NCBI GenBank assembly: GCA_023213395.1
Contig: CM041465.1
Location: forward strand, 95,239,741-95,303,740
DNA from: Cycas panzhihuaensis
Lineage: Eukaryota > Cycadophyta
Reading direction: 5' to 3'
Length of the DNA stretch: 64,000 nucleotides
Each line of letters opens with the position of its first letter. Position 1 is the first letter of the stretch. This document shows positions 24,636 through 35,985 of the stretch, piece by piece. The position numbers and the translations under genes were made by a program. The notes under the pieces are model-generated. The model had not been told where the DNA came from and searched no databases. It saw only the letters and a program-made list of their open reading frames with translations.

Positions 24636-27188
24636 TGAAACGCTCGCTACGGGGCGGTGATCCTACGTCTAGCAAAGGGATATAAAAGGGCACTATGCTA
24701 ACTAAGCTAGGCCGTGAGGATCTCACCTCGTAGGACGTCCGTGCACCGGAGCACAGGTTTGGGACTGCAAGGTGCCTAGTTGCTTCCAGGTAGCCATGCA
24801 AAAACAAGGCCTTCCTACCCTTCGGATGGCCGGGAAGGAAAGGAAACGCCTTGCGCATTACGTCTTCTTAAGGCAATGAGAAGGCAACAAAGATAGGGGC
24901 AACTAATCCAATATGCAAGCAGATATGGTGAAAGGTGCAACAAAAGGGTGGCTCGAGTATGATACAAATAGGCTATCTATGCTATGCTATGTAAAGCAGG
25001 AAATAATGCAAAAGACGAATGTTTTCCCCTTTTATCCTTTATGTTCTTTTAACTTTTCTTATCTATTCAGACAAATGCATGAAAAAAGAAATAGCATAAA
25101 AGGAAACACGCGGGAAGCGAGGGGAATACCTGGATCCAGCATTTGAGTGGAGGTGTGGCTTGTCTCTCTAAGTTCCACTCCTTCTTTCTCCTTTCCCTGC
25201 GCATGCAAGGCCGATTGACGGTGGTAGAGGGGTCCACTTACCTCCCCTTGAGCATGCCAAACTAGATGAAATGAAAGGAACTGAAAAGAAGCTTGAAACT
25301 AAGAAAGAGGAGTACCATGCGGGAGCTAACCGGTAATGGGCTCGTCTCACGTATCACTCCGCCAACGCGATCCTACAAACAAGTAAGAAAGGCACCTTCC
25401 TCTCCGAAGGGAGGCCGCAAGATCTACTAAGAAATATATGTATATGTATGAACTGAAATCAACGGAAACTAAGATCTGAACTATGCATCAGAATGTAGCA
25501 AAATGAAATAAAAGCATATGAGAAACACTCACACTACCATATACCATAAAAACATACGAACTGGAACTGAGTATAGCCTCAGGATGGCTAACTCACCCAC
25601 CGGAGGTCCCCACGGAGTTCGGGAAGGAAACACCAGTTGGCAACAAGATGGAGGCGGGTTATCTTAGGCCGGTCGGGATGCCCTGACTAAATCCCCTAAA
25701 CTTCCTTAGCCCGTTCCTTAGGAAAGTGTGAGTGGCAAAGGGAAGAGGATAAGGGACAGAACCCTTGGGGAGAAGGACAGTAATGGGGGATGGAACCCTG
25801 CCTACCTCCCTCAAATCCTCGTGTACACCTTTACACCGGCTAACTAAGGAAAGAGTGAAAGAGAGCTTAGAGAAAATAGAGGGGCTCCAAAGAAGCACCA
25901 GGAAAGTACCTCTAGTCTAGAATAACACTATGGGAGAGTTGTGGCTAATTAGGATTACATTCATTTAGAAGCAAAAGAAATAAAACTAACAGAAAAAAGA
26001 AAGAAATGAACTATTTGCAAGTAAAGACAAGAAGTTGCAAATAAAAACCAAGAGGTTGCAAGTAAGAACCAAGAAGTTGCAAGTAAAAACCAAGAAGTTG
26101 CAAGTAAAAACCAAGAAGTACCTTGTATAGGGAGATTAAGCATGCACTTTCCCACTTGGAACAGCAGTAATAGATAACAAACAGAGGCTAGTTGTGAGTA
26201 GTTCTTGCAAGGGTATGGCTGAAGGAAGCTGCTTGTAAGTTTAGAGCTTTGGAGTTGACCCTTGAGACAGCTTTTTGGGTGAAGAAGACCCTTGAATCCT
26301 TGAGCACCTGCAGAAAGAATGGAGCTGGCTATGGAAAGCAGTAAGGGGCAGCAATGGCCCTACAAAATCCAACTGATGGCAGCCCACTTCACCTTCTCCA
26401 GTTACTGTGTATGAAGTTTTTTGTTTCTGTGTATTTTTTCTATGTAAAGTCTTTAAAATTCTTCTTGGGAGTTTGAAAAATGAGCAAAAAGTCCTGAAAC
26501 AATGGGAGGAAAATTCCCTTTATCCTCTGTTCACAGTAGGTGAATGTTGGGGATGTCAGGGCATCTCCAATCGAACGAAGCCACGTGGCAGTTTCGCGAA
26601 AAAAGCGGAAACTGTCGCGTGGTTCTCTTTTTTTAAATTTCAAACAGTCGTACTGCGGCAAACTCTGCGGTACCGCTAAGTTTACCACGGTATCAGCCTG
26701 GAATTAAAAAAAAAGAAAAATAAACAGAAAAATTAGGTTTTGAGGAAAAAACAAAGGCTAAACATGAGTTAGAGCAGCTGAGGGAATGCCCAGGCAGTGG
26801 GCAAGTACCCAAAACAATGCAAGGAGTCCTAACTAAGGCTTAAATCAGACTTAGGAAGGACTGCAACATAAGCAACATGTTGCAACAAGAGCAAATAAGA
26901 TTGATGGAAACATCTTAGAGGACCGTGGGGACACCGTGGGTGGCTGTGCGCCATACGGGGTATAGCATTTACTGAGGAATACCCCCGCTGTGAGTCGTCA
27001 TAGGCTGAAGGCATGCCGTAGGCATATGCATAATGAACAAGTAGAAAAGCAATGTGTGCAGGCAGGCATATGTCAAACAACCTACTCTAAATAACCTTAA
27101 TCAAACCAAGGCAAGAAAAGTAAGAGAATATACCTGAACAAACACAAGGCCGATGTGTCTCGAGTCCATTCCTAGTAGCTGGGAAACA
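24636..27188 (-). repeat. 3' LTR of the 13.9-kb element
   Basis: Pairs end to end with 35986-38536. Several open frames within it exist only because the GC content is higher; they are not shared as proteins between copies. The plus strand carries GATATAAAAGGG at 24666-24677. A block of five 21-base units is at 26017-26120. Confidence 0.95.
26017..26120. repeat. Five-unit 21-base tandem repeat inside the left LTR
   Basis: Units follow GCAAGTAAAAACCAAGAAGTT with few changes. The right LTR has the same five units at 37365-37468, so the array predates insertion. Confidence 0.9.
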
Positions 27189-27200
27189 CTGCCCCCTTGG
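27189..27200 (-). other. Polypurine tract of the 13.9-kb element
   Basis: Minus strand reads CCAAGGGGGCAG immediately before the 3' LTR start TGTTTCC. Confidence 0.7.
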
Positions 27201-27270
27201 CAGCAGAGCCTCACTGCTCGGAAGCGTAATGTGATGGCAAATGCTGACAATCAAAAGTATGAGTAGCACA

Positions 27271-27273
<3 letters not shown>

Positions 27274-27329
<56 letters not shown>
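27274..27329. repeat. (AT)n microsatellite in the 13.9-kb element
   Basis: Pure AT dinucleotide run of about 56 bases, between the polypurine tract and the extra RNase H. Confidence 0.97.
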
Positions 27330-27330
<1 letters not shown>

Positions 27331-27586
27331 CAATAAAGAGCAGCACGTGGACCAAGGGTGTAAGCAAGTGTCGTGGTAGAACGCGTGGACAAGGGAGACG
27401 GAGACAAGGACAACGTAGGGGCTGCCTACGCGTCATCTAACATCGACCTGTAACTGGAATGAGCAAGTGAAAGGGGATGCCCCCATTATCGAAGTGCAAC
27501 GCGAAGTAGGAAGGCATTTAACAAATAGAGCAAGCAATCTAACTAACAGCAACCGGAGACTTGGGCACGGGCTGGCCAGGCAAGCC

Positions 27587-28009
27587 TTAGGAGTGGTTAT
27601 CTGGAAGAGGGAGGTGAAGCTCAAGGATGAGGCGGACGAGGCTGTCAGCCTCAGCGTTGAGGTGCTTAGGTATATGTTGAATATCCACTGACGAGAAACA
27701 AGCCAGAAGAGACCTGGCAGCAGACGCGAGGGTTCTCAGGTGAGGGCATCGCACCTGGTAAACCTGGGTGAGAAGGGACACCACGAGCTGAGAATCGTAA
27801 AACAACACGATGGGCCCGCGATGGAAGTGGAGAGCATTGGTAAGGGCCTCAATAACGGCCATGTACTCGGCTTCGTTATTGGTAGCCTCGGGAAGAAAGA
27901 CCCTGGAACGCAAGAAATCGTGTCCGGAGGGGCTGCGAAGAATCCACACAGCGGCGGAAGGCCCGAGGTTACTGCGGCTTCCACCATCGGTAAAAATGAG
28001 GAGAGACAT
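27587..28009 (-). CDS. Additional archaeal-type RNase H, downstream of integrase
   Basis: This 140-residue open frame has no stop or shift. It starts MSLLIFTDGGSRSNLGPSA (first catalytic Asp in TDGGS), then ATNNEAEYMAVIEAL (catalytic Glu), LFYDSQLVVSLL (second Asp) and HIPKHLNAEADSLVR (third Asp). This is the pattern of the archaeal/bacterial-like RNase HI acquired by Tat-lineage plant gypsy elements, distinct from the ordinary gypsy RNase H at about 30500-31000. RNase H would remove RNA from RNA/DNA hybrids during reverse transcription. It lies in its own frame about 1.15 kb after the end of integrase and 0.4 kb before the 3' LTR, not fused to pol. The start Met is the only early one and sits just before the first beta strand. 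Whether it is translated, from a spliced or separate message, cannot be told from sequence. Confidence 0.8.
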   Translation of the reverse strand: MSLLIFTDGGSRSNLGPSAAVWILRSPSGHDFLRSRVFLPEATNNEAEYMAVIEALTNALHFHRGPIVLFYDSQLVVSLLTQVYQVRCPHLRTLASAARSLLACFSSVDIQHIPKHLNAEADSLVRLILELHLPLPDNHS

Positions 28010-28528
28010 GACTAGATACTAAGCTCTGGTAATCACACAAATAGCAATGAAAGTAAAAGAAAGACCCAAATGGCGAGGAAAAAGGTGGTCGAGAAGGGTA
28101 GGAGGACCTAGCAATGAGGTTACCCGAGAACAAAAGCAAGCAATCCGGCTACTAGCTAAAAGTGGGCGGAGAAAAGACGCCCTAGAGTGCCAAAGGTTGC
28201 CTTGGGAAGCAAAACATGCCCCCAGACGGGGGAGCATTTCCTTTGGGGACCCCAGGAGCGAGAAAGGGCTGCAAAAACAAGTCCAGGGCGGCGAAATGAG
28301 CCAAACGAGTATAAACTCGGGCACGCACGGGAGTAGCGCGTAAAACGATGCAGAAGGGCCTTGGCAAACCAGGGGATGGCACCCCAGGATCAGGACAGCA
28401 GCAGCGGATGAGATGTACATATATATGGTTTTGACAGGAAAGCACAAGCCTCCAGGGGGTCATATATAGGCTCACATGATTGTACCCCCCCTGCAAGGAT
28501 CCCGGCTTCCCACATGCACGATGTACTA

Positions 28529-28610
<82 letters not shown>

Positions 28611-29164
28611 GGGTAATTGGAACCCCATTTTGACATGAAATGGTGTGTATCATGTATGATAGAGGTAGCATATATGATTTACTTTATAGATGAAAATGCT
28701 TGTATGTTGCAAATGTTTGTATGTAAATATGTAAATATGTAGATATGTAAATTTTTGTTGTTAATATTTAGTTGTAACTATGCATGTGTTTCCTTCCATG
28801 TATGGCCATATGTCTAACAGGAGCACACACATCCACCGTAAGTAGAGGTGATCTAGAGGTGTGAGGTTAGAAATAGAGCGGCATGCACGTCCACAGGGGA
28901 GCATAGCAGAATATTCGAAGGAAACGATAGGCAGGAGAATGAAGTAATGATACTCCACAGCGCCGTCCTAGTTGGGGGATGCCCAAATAGGAGGACAGAG
29001 GTTCCCAAGAGTGCACGGGAATGCGGGTTCCACAGGAGGAACCAGAAGAAGAAATGCAAATCCACCTTAAATTGCCATTCTACTCATGGTTGGGAGGAAT
29101 GGGAACAATTTAAAATGGTAGTTTAGGCTCGTTTCGGAGCATGGCGAAGAAAAGAGTGGAAAGA
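28010..29164 (-). other. Spacer between integrase and the extra RNase H
   Basis: Open frames here (for example 28019-28447) have no recognisable domain, biased Cys/Leu/Phe composition, and overlap a TA microsatellite on one side. I regard the stretch as non-coding or decayed. It contains the microsatellite at 28531-28606. Confidence 0.5.
28531..28606. repeat. (AT)n microsatellite with one interruption
   Basis: AT dinucleotides over about 76 bases with a single extra G near 28573. Confidence 0.95.
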
Positions 29165-30420
29165 TCACGCGTAAAATTTCTTGAGGAACTTTCCGTTGAC
29201 CGCTTTCTCAAATTCCAAGCCGTCTAAGGTGGCGATCCTGTATGCGCCGTTATTGAGGCTTTCGAGAACGACGAAGGGGCCCACCTACTTGGGCCTGAAT
29301 TTGGACAAGCGATCGTAAAGATACTCCAATTTGAGGACGTGGTCCCCGGGACACAAAGGACGAGCATGAAGACGTTTGTCGTGTGTCCTTTGTAAGTAGG
29401 CTTTCGAAGTGAAGTTCGCTTGATAAGCCGTTAAATGCCTCTCATCCAAGGCTTCGAGGTCTAGGAGGCGAGCCTTATGAATAGACTCCTCGTCAATGAG
29501 GCCTCGACGAGAAACCCGAAGAGAAGGGATCTCCACTTCCAATGGGAGTATCGCCTTGGTTCCGTAGACTAACGAGAATGGGGTCATTCCGGTAGCCGTG
29601 CGGATGGAAGTGCGATAAGCCCATAGAGCGGAAGGGAGTTGGATGTGCCAGTCTCTTTGAGACTGGGCAATGGTTTTCTTCAAAATGCCAACGAGCATTT
29701 TGTTGAAAGATTCAACTTGCCCGTTCGCTTGGGGGTAATAAGGGGATGACGTCTTATGCGAGATCTTGAATTTCTCGCACAATTCGTCCATTTCCTTATT
29801 ACAGAAGGAAGTTCCATTATCCGTAATTAGGACATCTGGAATTAAAGCGGCAGATAATATCTTTGGTAGACGAATGTGGCTATCGTCTTGCGGGGTAGTG
29901 GATGTGGGATTGCCTCTGCCCATTTAGTGAAGTATTCAGTAGCAGTTAAGATGTATTTGTGTTATGCGGAAGATGGCGGTGATATAGCCCCAATGAGGTA
30001 TAAACCCCATTGAGAAAAGGGCCACGGAGACACGATATGGTGCAACGCCTCAGAAGGTATGTGAGAGACGTTGGCGTGCTCCTGACAACGCTGACATCTA
30101 AGAGCACAAGCGTGGGCGTCCTTGAATAAGGACGGCCAGTAATAGCCCATACGGAGGATCCTTTGGGCCATGGATTGGCCCCAAAAGTGGCCCCCACAGA
30201 TGCCATGGTGGCAATCGTAGAGTATTTGGTCCGCTTCGTAAGGGGCGACGCAGCGAAGCAGGATCCCATCGAAAGATCTCTTGTACAACACTTCATCTAC
30301 GAGGAAGTATTGCCTCGCAGTGGCGCGGATACATGACCTAACCTTGTTACTGGTTTCAGTCAGATATCGCACAATGTCGCCATACCACTTGATGTCGGCG
30401 AGTGGGTGAGGAGAAGCATC
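29165..30420 (-). pseudogene. Integrase of the 13.9-kb element (broken)
   Basis: Read right to left. The zinc-binding N-terminus contains YDCHHGICGGHFWGQSMAQR and CALRCQRCQEHA, the HHCC pattern. The core follows: QWGLYLIGAI, where the first catalytic Asp (normally GLDLIG) is Tyr; PDVLITDNGTSF with the second Asp; and YYPQANGQVESFNK with the catalytic Glu. The C-terminus carries VLKLEYLYDRLSKFRPK, then a stop, then NGAYRIATLDGLEF and ends in TGA at 29165-29167. No chromodomain follows, which fits Tat rather than chromoviruses. Breaks: stop at about 29960, frameshift near 29855, stop at about 29283. The lost Asp alone would prevent strand transfer. Confidence 0.9.
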
Positions 30421-32145
30421 TTAGACGGTCATAATAGACTCGTCCGAGAAAGAGTCGTCAACGGGAACGTCGCTCGCGTTGGGAATGGCGGCATCGGCTA
30501 ATTGCTCCGCTACTATCATTCCCTTCTTTGACTTCCTGTTAACGACTTGTAAGTCGAACTCTTGCAGCAGGACGGCCCAATGTCCCGCCCTACCCGTCAA
30601 GTTCGAACGGGTAAGTAAATAACGCAAGGGATCGGATTGGACGATCACCTTGGTTGTATTACCAAGCAAGTAATGCCGAAACTTTTTGGTCGCATGGACC
30701 AAGGAGAGGCACTCCTTTTCGGCGGGGGGATAGTTTAATTCAGTGGCAACGAGAGTGCGGCTAATGAAATAAATGGCCCTCTCGGTTCCCGAATCGTCCT
30801 CCTGCACGAGCATTGCGCCCAGGAATTCATCGGTTGCCAAGGTGTATAGGATGAAGGGCCTATCAAAGCGAGGAGGCGCCAGCGTAGGGGCGGAAATGAG
30901 AGCTTCCTTGAGCCCTACGAAGGCCTTTTGGGTCTTGTCTGACCAGACAAAAGGGACTCCTTTCTTCAATAGGTTCATAAGAGGCTTGGCGTTTATGGCG
31001 AAATCTGCCAAAAAATGCCTCAAGAAACCAAGCCTGCCTAGAAACGACTTAATTTGTCGTTGGGTCCTAGGCAGCAGCATGTCAAGGATTGCCTTGACTT
31101 TTTCTGGATTGATTTGGATTCCTTATTGGGACACGAGGAAACCTAAGAGTTTGCCTGAAGTGACGGCAAACACGCATTTCAGCGGGTTTAGACTAACATG
31201 GTATTTGCAGCATCTCACAAAGATGGCGTGCAAGTCGGAGGAATGATGGGCTCTGGAATGAGAAAGGCCCATCATATCGTCCATGAAGACCTCCATCGTG
31301 TTGTTGATGAGGTCGTGAAGGATAAAATGCATGTCTCTTTGATAAGTAGCCCCTGCATTCTTAAGGCCAAAGGGCATTGCCTTATAGGCAAAGGTACCCC
31401 ATGGCGTAGTGAAGGCAGTCTTATGGCGGTCTTCAGGAGAAATCTGAATCTGGTTGTAACCGGAGAAGCCGTCCATCAAGGACATAACTTCGAATCTGGT
31501 CGTACAATCGATTATTTGATCGATGAAGGGGAGAGGAAAGTTGTCCTTAGGACAAGCGTTGTTTATGTCGCGAAAATCGACACAAATACGAATGGTCCCG
31601 TTCTTCTTAGCAACGGGAACGATATTCGATACCCACTTAGGGTAATCGATGGAAGAAATGAGTCCCGCCTCCAGAAGCTTCTCAACTTCCATCTTAATAG
31701 CAGCTGAAAGCTTCGGGTGAAGGGGACGCTACTTTTAATGCATGGGGCCAGCGTCAGGAAAGGTCGTAAGGTTATGCGTGACGATGGAGGGATCAATGCC
31801 CTTCATGTCCGAGTTGTCCCATGCGAATACATCACAGAATTCCTGGAACAGGAGGGTGTATTCCCTCACTTCGTCAGGAGTACATTCCGCTCCTACCTTG
31901 ATGACCTTGTCCGGGGCAAGGACTATGTCCTGAGTTGCCCCCATGCACATGGCATTCCCCTCCTCGAAATGGAGAGGGGCAAGATCAACCGAAAGGGAGG
32001 AAACAGAAGAGGGGATTGGGTCGGCTAATGGGGACCCAATCACTAAGACCTTCTGGTGGCCAAGCTTGTGGTGACCAGGAGGCAAACTCAGCATGGAACC
32101 AGCTAAGTGTTCCAGCAAAGCCTCATCGTCTTTGAAGTAGTCCAC
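30421..32145 (-). pseudogene. Reverse transcriptase and ordinary RNase H of the 13.9-kb element (broken)
   Basis: Minus-strand frame. It opens with a linker (DVFAWDNSDMKGIDPSI) typical of the segment before plant gypsy RT. RT motifs follow: VEKLLEAGLISSIDYPKWVS, IRICVDFRDINNACPKD, MDGFSGYNQI, TPWGTFAYKAMPFGLKNAGA, and the active-site VFMDDM (the YxDD motif with Phe). The connection and RNase H follow after 31120: FILYTLATDEFLGAMLVQ, ELNYPPAEKECLSLVHA, KVIVQSDPLRYLL. In-frame stops lie at about 31732, 31726, 31121 and 30421. This protein would copy element RNA to DNA. The order RT, RNase H, integrase is usual for Ty3/gypsy; the extra RNase H is not inserted here between RNase H and integrase. 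Confidence 0.92.
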
Positions 32146-33788
32146 CCCATGGATGACCTGACTGGGAATGGATGAGGCGCGGGATAGCGTGGGAGCGATA
32201 GGGACCCAGATGGCCCGAACTGCCCATCATCCCTAAGAGACTCCGAAGGAGAGTCAATGAGAGGTCCGTCGTAAAAAGCAAGAGGGAAACTCTCAACATC
32301 ATCACCTACGGGAGGTGATGGGACGGAAGAGCCAGGAGTGTGATGATCAACATGCGCAATGTCATGTGACATGTGAAAATGACCAGGCTCTATAACAAAA
32401 GGGGTCATAGGAGGAAACCTAGAACTAGGAGGATGCCCCGCACTAGTGCGGAGGAATGAAACTGGGTGAGGACGATCCTCATCCTCGCTATGGGACCCGT
32501 CGTCGTCAAACACGGTGAGATACCCATAGCTCCCGACACCAATGGGGGCAAAGCGCGTCAAACCTGGAGAAGAAGGTGTGGGATCTTCTTCTCGGTAAGA
32601 GGAATCGGGAATTCCAATGGAGCAAGCTGAGGCATGGTCAGAAGGGCGCTTGTTTCCCTTCGTATGGCCATGGCTTGCCTGGGTGGAAGGCCTGGCTGGT
32701 TTGGCGAGCGATTGCTCGTGGGAGACAACCTTCATTTGTCCATTATGGACAAATTTAAGTTGCCCCCAACGGGTAGAACACACGGCTCCCATTTGGTCAA
32801 GCCATGGTCGACCCAGATGCAAGTTGTAATCAATGTCAACATCGAGGACAACAATGTCAGTGACGATAGTCTTGTCCTCGAGGGTAAGAGGTATCGAGAC
32901 AGATCCTAAGGGAGTCTTCTCGCTACCATCACAACCCTGACAGCGCCATGGAACAGGTTCCAAGGCAGAAATGCCAAGCTCTTGCATAACACGCAAGGGC
33001 ATGGCATTGACGGAAGAACCGTTGTCCACGACGGTTCTTCGCAACGTACAATCAGGAGTATCTATGGTAATGGTGAAAGGGAAGTTCCATTGGCATTCCC
33101 TTCCACTAGATGCGGGAAGATCTCTAGGATCGAAAGAGATAACGGGTTCGCACCTTTGGGTTGTGCCCAAGGCATGAACAGACGCGTCATTCGATCCTAG
33201 AGCTTCCAAGAGAAGCGCTCGCTACTTGGGGTAACTTCTCAAGACGTCCATGATGGACATCCCGGCAGCCACAATGAGAAGCTCTTTGACTATGGAGAAG
33301 GGCTTACCCCTCCCTGTGGGTTGGGTAAGGGCTCTCCTAAAGTTGAATCTACCAGGGTGGACGGGAATGCTCTTGGGAAGTGCAGGAATCTCCGGAGGAA
33401 CAGCTTCCAGAGGGGGATCGAGCTGCGAGGTAGATGTGGAGGCACCAGCTACCTCCTTCGTGGCTTGAGACCGGGTTAACTCATAAAGCGGAGTGGTCTC
33501 GAGCATTTGGATCACCTTCTTTCCCTTATTACGGGGCTGCGAAGGTGATGGAGCACGGCGGTCAGGGGAGCACGAAGGGGAAGATGACCTTCGCACACCC
33601 TTCCCTCTACCATGCGAAGGGCGAGAATCGGGAGACCTATCCCGATTCTGATTGTTCCTTTGCTAAACATCATGACCTTGTTCCCCATGTTTGGGGAACG
33701 GGTCTCTATGAACGGTCTGATCGAGGTTGGGCCTCGATGCCCGCCTAGGGGACGAAACGTGCAGCAGGGCGTCGCGCGGGTGCTGTGC
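32146..33788 (-). pseudogene. Aspartic protease region of the 13.9-kb element
   Basis: In frame with gag. The protease core is in 32800-33080: FTITIDTPDCTLRRTVVDNG with SSVNAMPLRVMQELGI, followed by IVTDIVVLDVDIDYNLHLGR and PWL. The active-site triad reads DNGSS, where many Tat elements have DGGSS or DSGSS, so the catalytic Asp is present. Its role is cutting the gag-pol polyprotein. A linker rich in Ser, Pro and Asp leads towards RT; around 32150 the frame shifts by one relative to RT. Stops at about 33664 and 33219 interrupt it. Confidence 0.85.
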
Positions 33789-35804
33789 CTAGCAATGCGA
33801 ATCGTCATGAAAACACTCCCCGTGGATGGAACACCACCTCTTCTCAAGGGGAGGATCGATCCTCCTTGCTTGAGAAGGTTGGGTGTTACCCCCTTTGGGG
33901 GGCATCGCACGAGAAGCTTGCTGGATTGGTTTATGGGAGGTCGGTGACGAAGGAGGTTAGAGTTTTAGCTCCTTCATCATGCGCTCAAATGAGCGAATAG
34001 CGGAGGTGAGGGGATCTAGGGTCCTCTCAGTCAGATGAGAGGTGGACCTAACAGGCTGCAAAGGTTTGGTTTCCTTCACTGGAGGAGGCGCCTCGCGATG
34101 TTGCAAGGGCTTAGGAGGTTTCTTGAGTCCAGCTTGGATCTCAATGGCCTCCAACGCCAAATACCTCGTAATCGTGGAGTCACATGTAGTCGCCCCCATC
34201 TTGAGGACTTCCACATGCACTTCAGGGTGAAGTGCATTGACAAAGAGATCTCGCTTCAACTCCTCAGGCAACGTAGCCTTGGTGGAGTGAAGAAGATCAT
34301 GAAAGCATCACACAAAGTCACGATTCATCTTGTCGTGACCTTGTTTGAGCGACAGAAGTGCTTTCATTCCGCTTTCGAATGGACGGGCTACGTTAAAATA
34401 GTTGACGAACTCATCCACCAATTGCTGGAATGAAGAAATCGAATGAGCGGGAAGGCGGTAAAACCACTTGAGGGTGTCGCCCTGTAAGGATCGCAGAAAT
34501 AGCTTCATAAGGATATGGTCGTAAGCCCAATAATTGATGCACACCATAGAGAAACTGCGTACATGCTCGGTTGGGTCTTGCGACGAAGTTCCATCGAATT
34601 TGGGAACTTCAGGAGGGTGAGGCGGCAGGTTAGTCCTTAGCGCCTCAATAGACAATGGCGTCAACCTATAGTCCATGAAAGGACGTGTCCTCACTTGGGC
34701 TAATGGATCGATGACCAGCAAAGGAATGGATGGGGGTGGTAAACCCATCCCTCCTTGGGGAAACGCCTCTTGTTGGAAAGGGGGTTGCAGGTAGACGCTC
34801 TGGAAAGGAGGTATGCTCCCTTGCGATGACGTAGCAATGGGAGTTGCGCTAGATGATGGAAACGACGGGTGAGGGACCGGGTTTTGCCCATATGGGCCAC
34901 TCGTAGGTGGCGCAACTCCATATGGGTGCAATGGGTCCACCCCGTAAGTAGGAAGATGGTTTCCCCTAGCTTGCCCCCAAGGTTGAGACGTGTAACCTGT
35001 GGGCACGTAAAGGGAAGGACCACCAGTAGAGCTTTGAACGTATGTAGGAGTAGGTCCTACATAGTTAACAACAGCAACGCTAGTAGGGCCTCGAGGCCTA
35101 CTAGGGAATGCATGTACCACGTTCGAAGGTGGCACATGCGTTTGGCTCGAAAACGTCATGCTAACCCTAAGTTGGGGAAAGGACATGCCACGAACGGGTC
35201 TGGAAGAAGTAGGACCTCGGCTAGAAGTAGGCGGCGCAACGCTTGCCCTGGGAGCCGGGGTAGACACGGCATAGGACGAGTGTGCGCGGGCGGAAGCATC
35301 AATCGTTGTAGAAGGCGCAGGGACGGATGAAGAAGATGCTATATTGCGTAACACTTCTTCAAACCATCTAGGGTGCGGCTGGCGGCGAGTTGTTCGAAAG
35401 TACTCGCTAATCGCCTCGACTACGTCGGCAGGAGGGGCATCCTCGTAGCCATACAAAGTCGACGGGATCTCGAAAGTAGGGGATCCCTCAGGACGCTCCT
35501 CGTAAGGCTCACCCGTGGGATGGCAAGTCTCGTGAGGAGCTGAATCTTCCGCTGTGTGAGCGGAAGGATGAAAGTCATCAGGATGGAATTGGTCATCTGG
35601 ATAGTAGATGGAATCATCGCCCCCATGGGCGGATTCCGGAATAGATGTAGGGAACTCTTGAGTTCCCGAAGTCATGGTATGGTAGGCCCAATCAGACGGG
35701 TAACCTTCCATTGTCGAATCGGGTTTCGACGACGGGAGGGAACAAGGCGATTGGTCTTCTAACAACGGAGGTAAACCTCGCAAGTGAAGCGAGAAACGTC
35801 GCAT
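33789..35804 (-). pseudogene. Gag of the 13.9-kb element (broken)
   Basis: The first 498 residues are open (34308-35804). The N-terminal half is rich in Pro, Ser, Thr and Gly; the gag core is PHPPEVPKFDGTSSQDPTEH, then LFLRSLQGDTLKWFYRLP and SFQQLVDEFVNYF. After a TGA at 34308 the same frame continues with ELKRDLFVNALHPEVHVEVL and a TAA near 33957, then KRWCSIHGECFHDDSHC, a C-x2-H-x4-H-x4-C knuckle, a variant common in Tat gag. Gag forms the particle that packs element RNA. Start is uncertain: Met at 35804 gives the longest frame, another Met lies about 30 codons in. Confidence 0.88.
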
Positions 35805-35966
35805 GCAATGCCTTTGCGAGCGTTGTTAGAAGAAACAAAAGAGGGAAAGAGGAAAAGTGAAGCGTGCATGTTGGGGGTTGCCCAACTAAAAACACGGAAT
35901 ACGAAACTACCTAGAGGCAAGAACACTGATAAGAAGGGGAAGCGAATTTAGCTCCCTTACTGGTAG

Positions 35967-35984
35967 TCCCCAGTATGGTCGCCA
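35967..35984 (-). other. Primer-binding site, tRNA-Arg type
   Basis: Minus strand reads TGGCGACCATACTGGGGA, one base after the 5' LTR. It agrees with the complement of the 3' end of plant tRNA-Arg (TGGCGACTCCACTGGGGA) at all but three adjacent positions. tRNA-Arg primers are known from Ogre/Tat elements. Confidence 0.8.
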
Positions 35985-35985
35985 G

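Noticed and set aside
25961-26155. Frame with repeated WFLLATS units, a possible membrane peptide
   Set aside because: It is the shadow of the 21-base tandem array in the LTR; reading changes between the two LTR copies and there is no sign of selection.
26407-26688. Overlapping frames in both LTRs (also 37737-38045)
   Set aside because: Both strands are open over the same stretch and the two LTR copies differ by changes in all codon positions.
27087-27436. Open frames rich in alternating Ile and Tyr
   Set aside because: They are translations of a TA microsatellite; the same applies to those at 28182-28671.
28019-28447. 142-codon frame between integrase and the extra RNase H, considered as an env-like third gene
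   Set aside because: No signal peptide plus transmembrane layout of an envelope protein, odd composition, and overlapping frames of similar length; treated as spacer.
35556-35762. Plus-strand frames across gag, protease and RT of the 13.9-kb element
   Set aside because: Antisense shadows caused by the higher GC content of the true minus-strand coding sequence.
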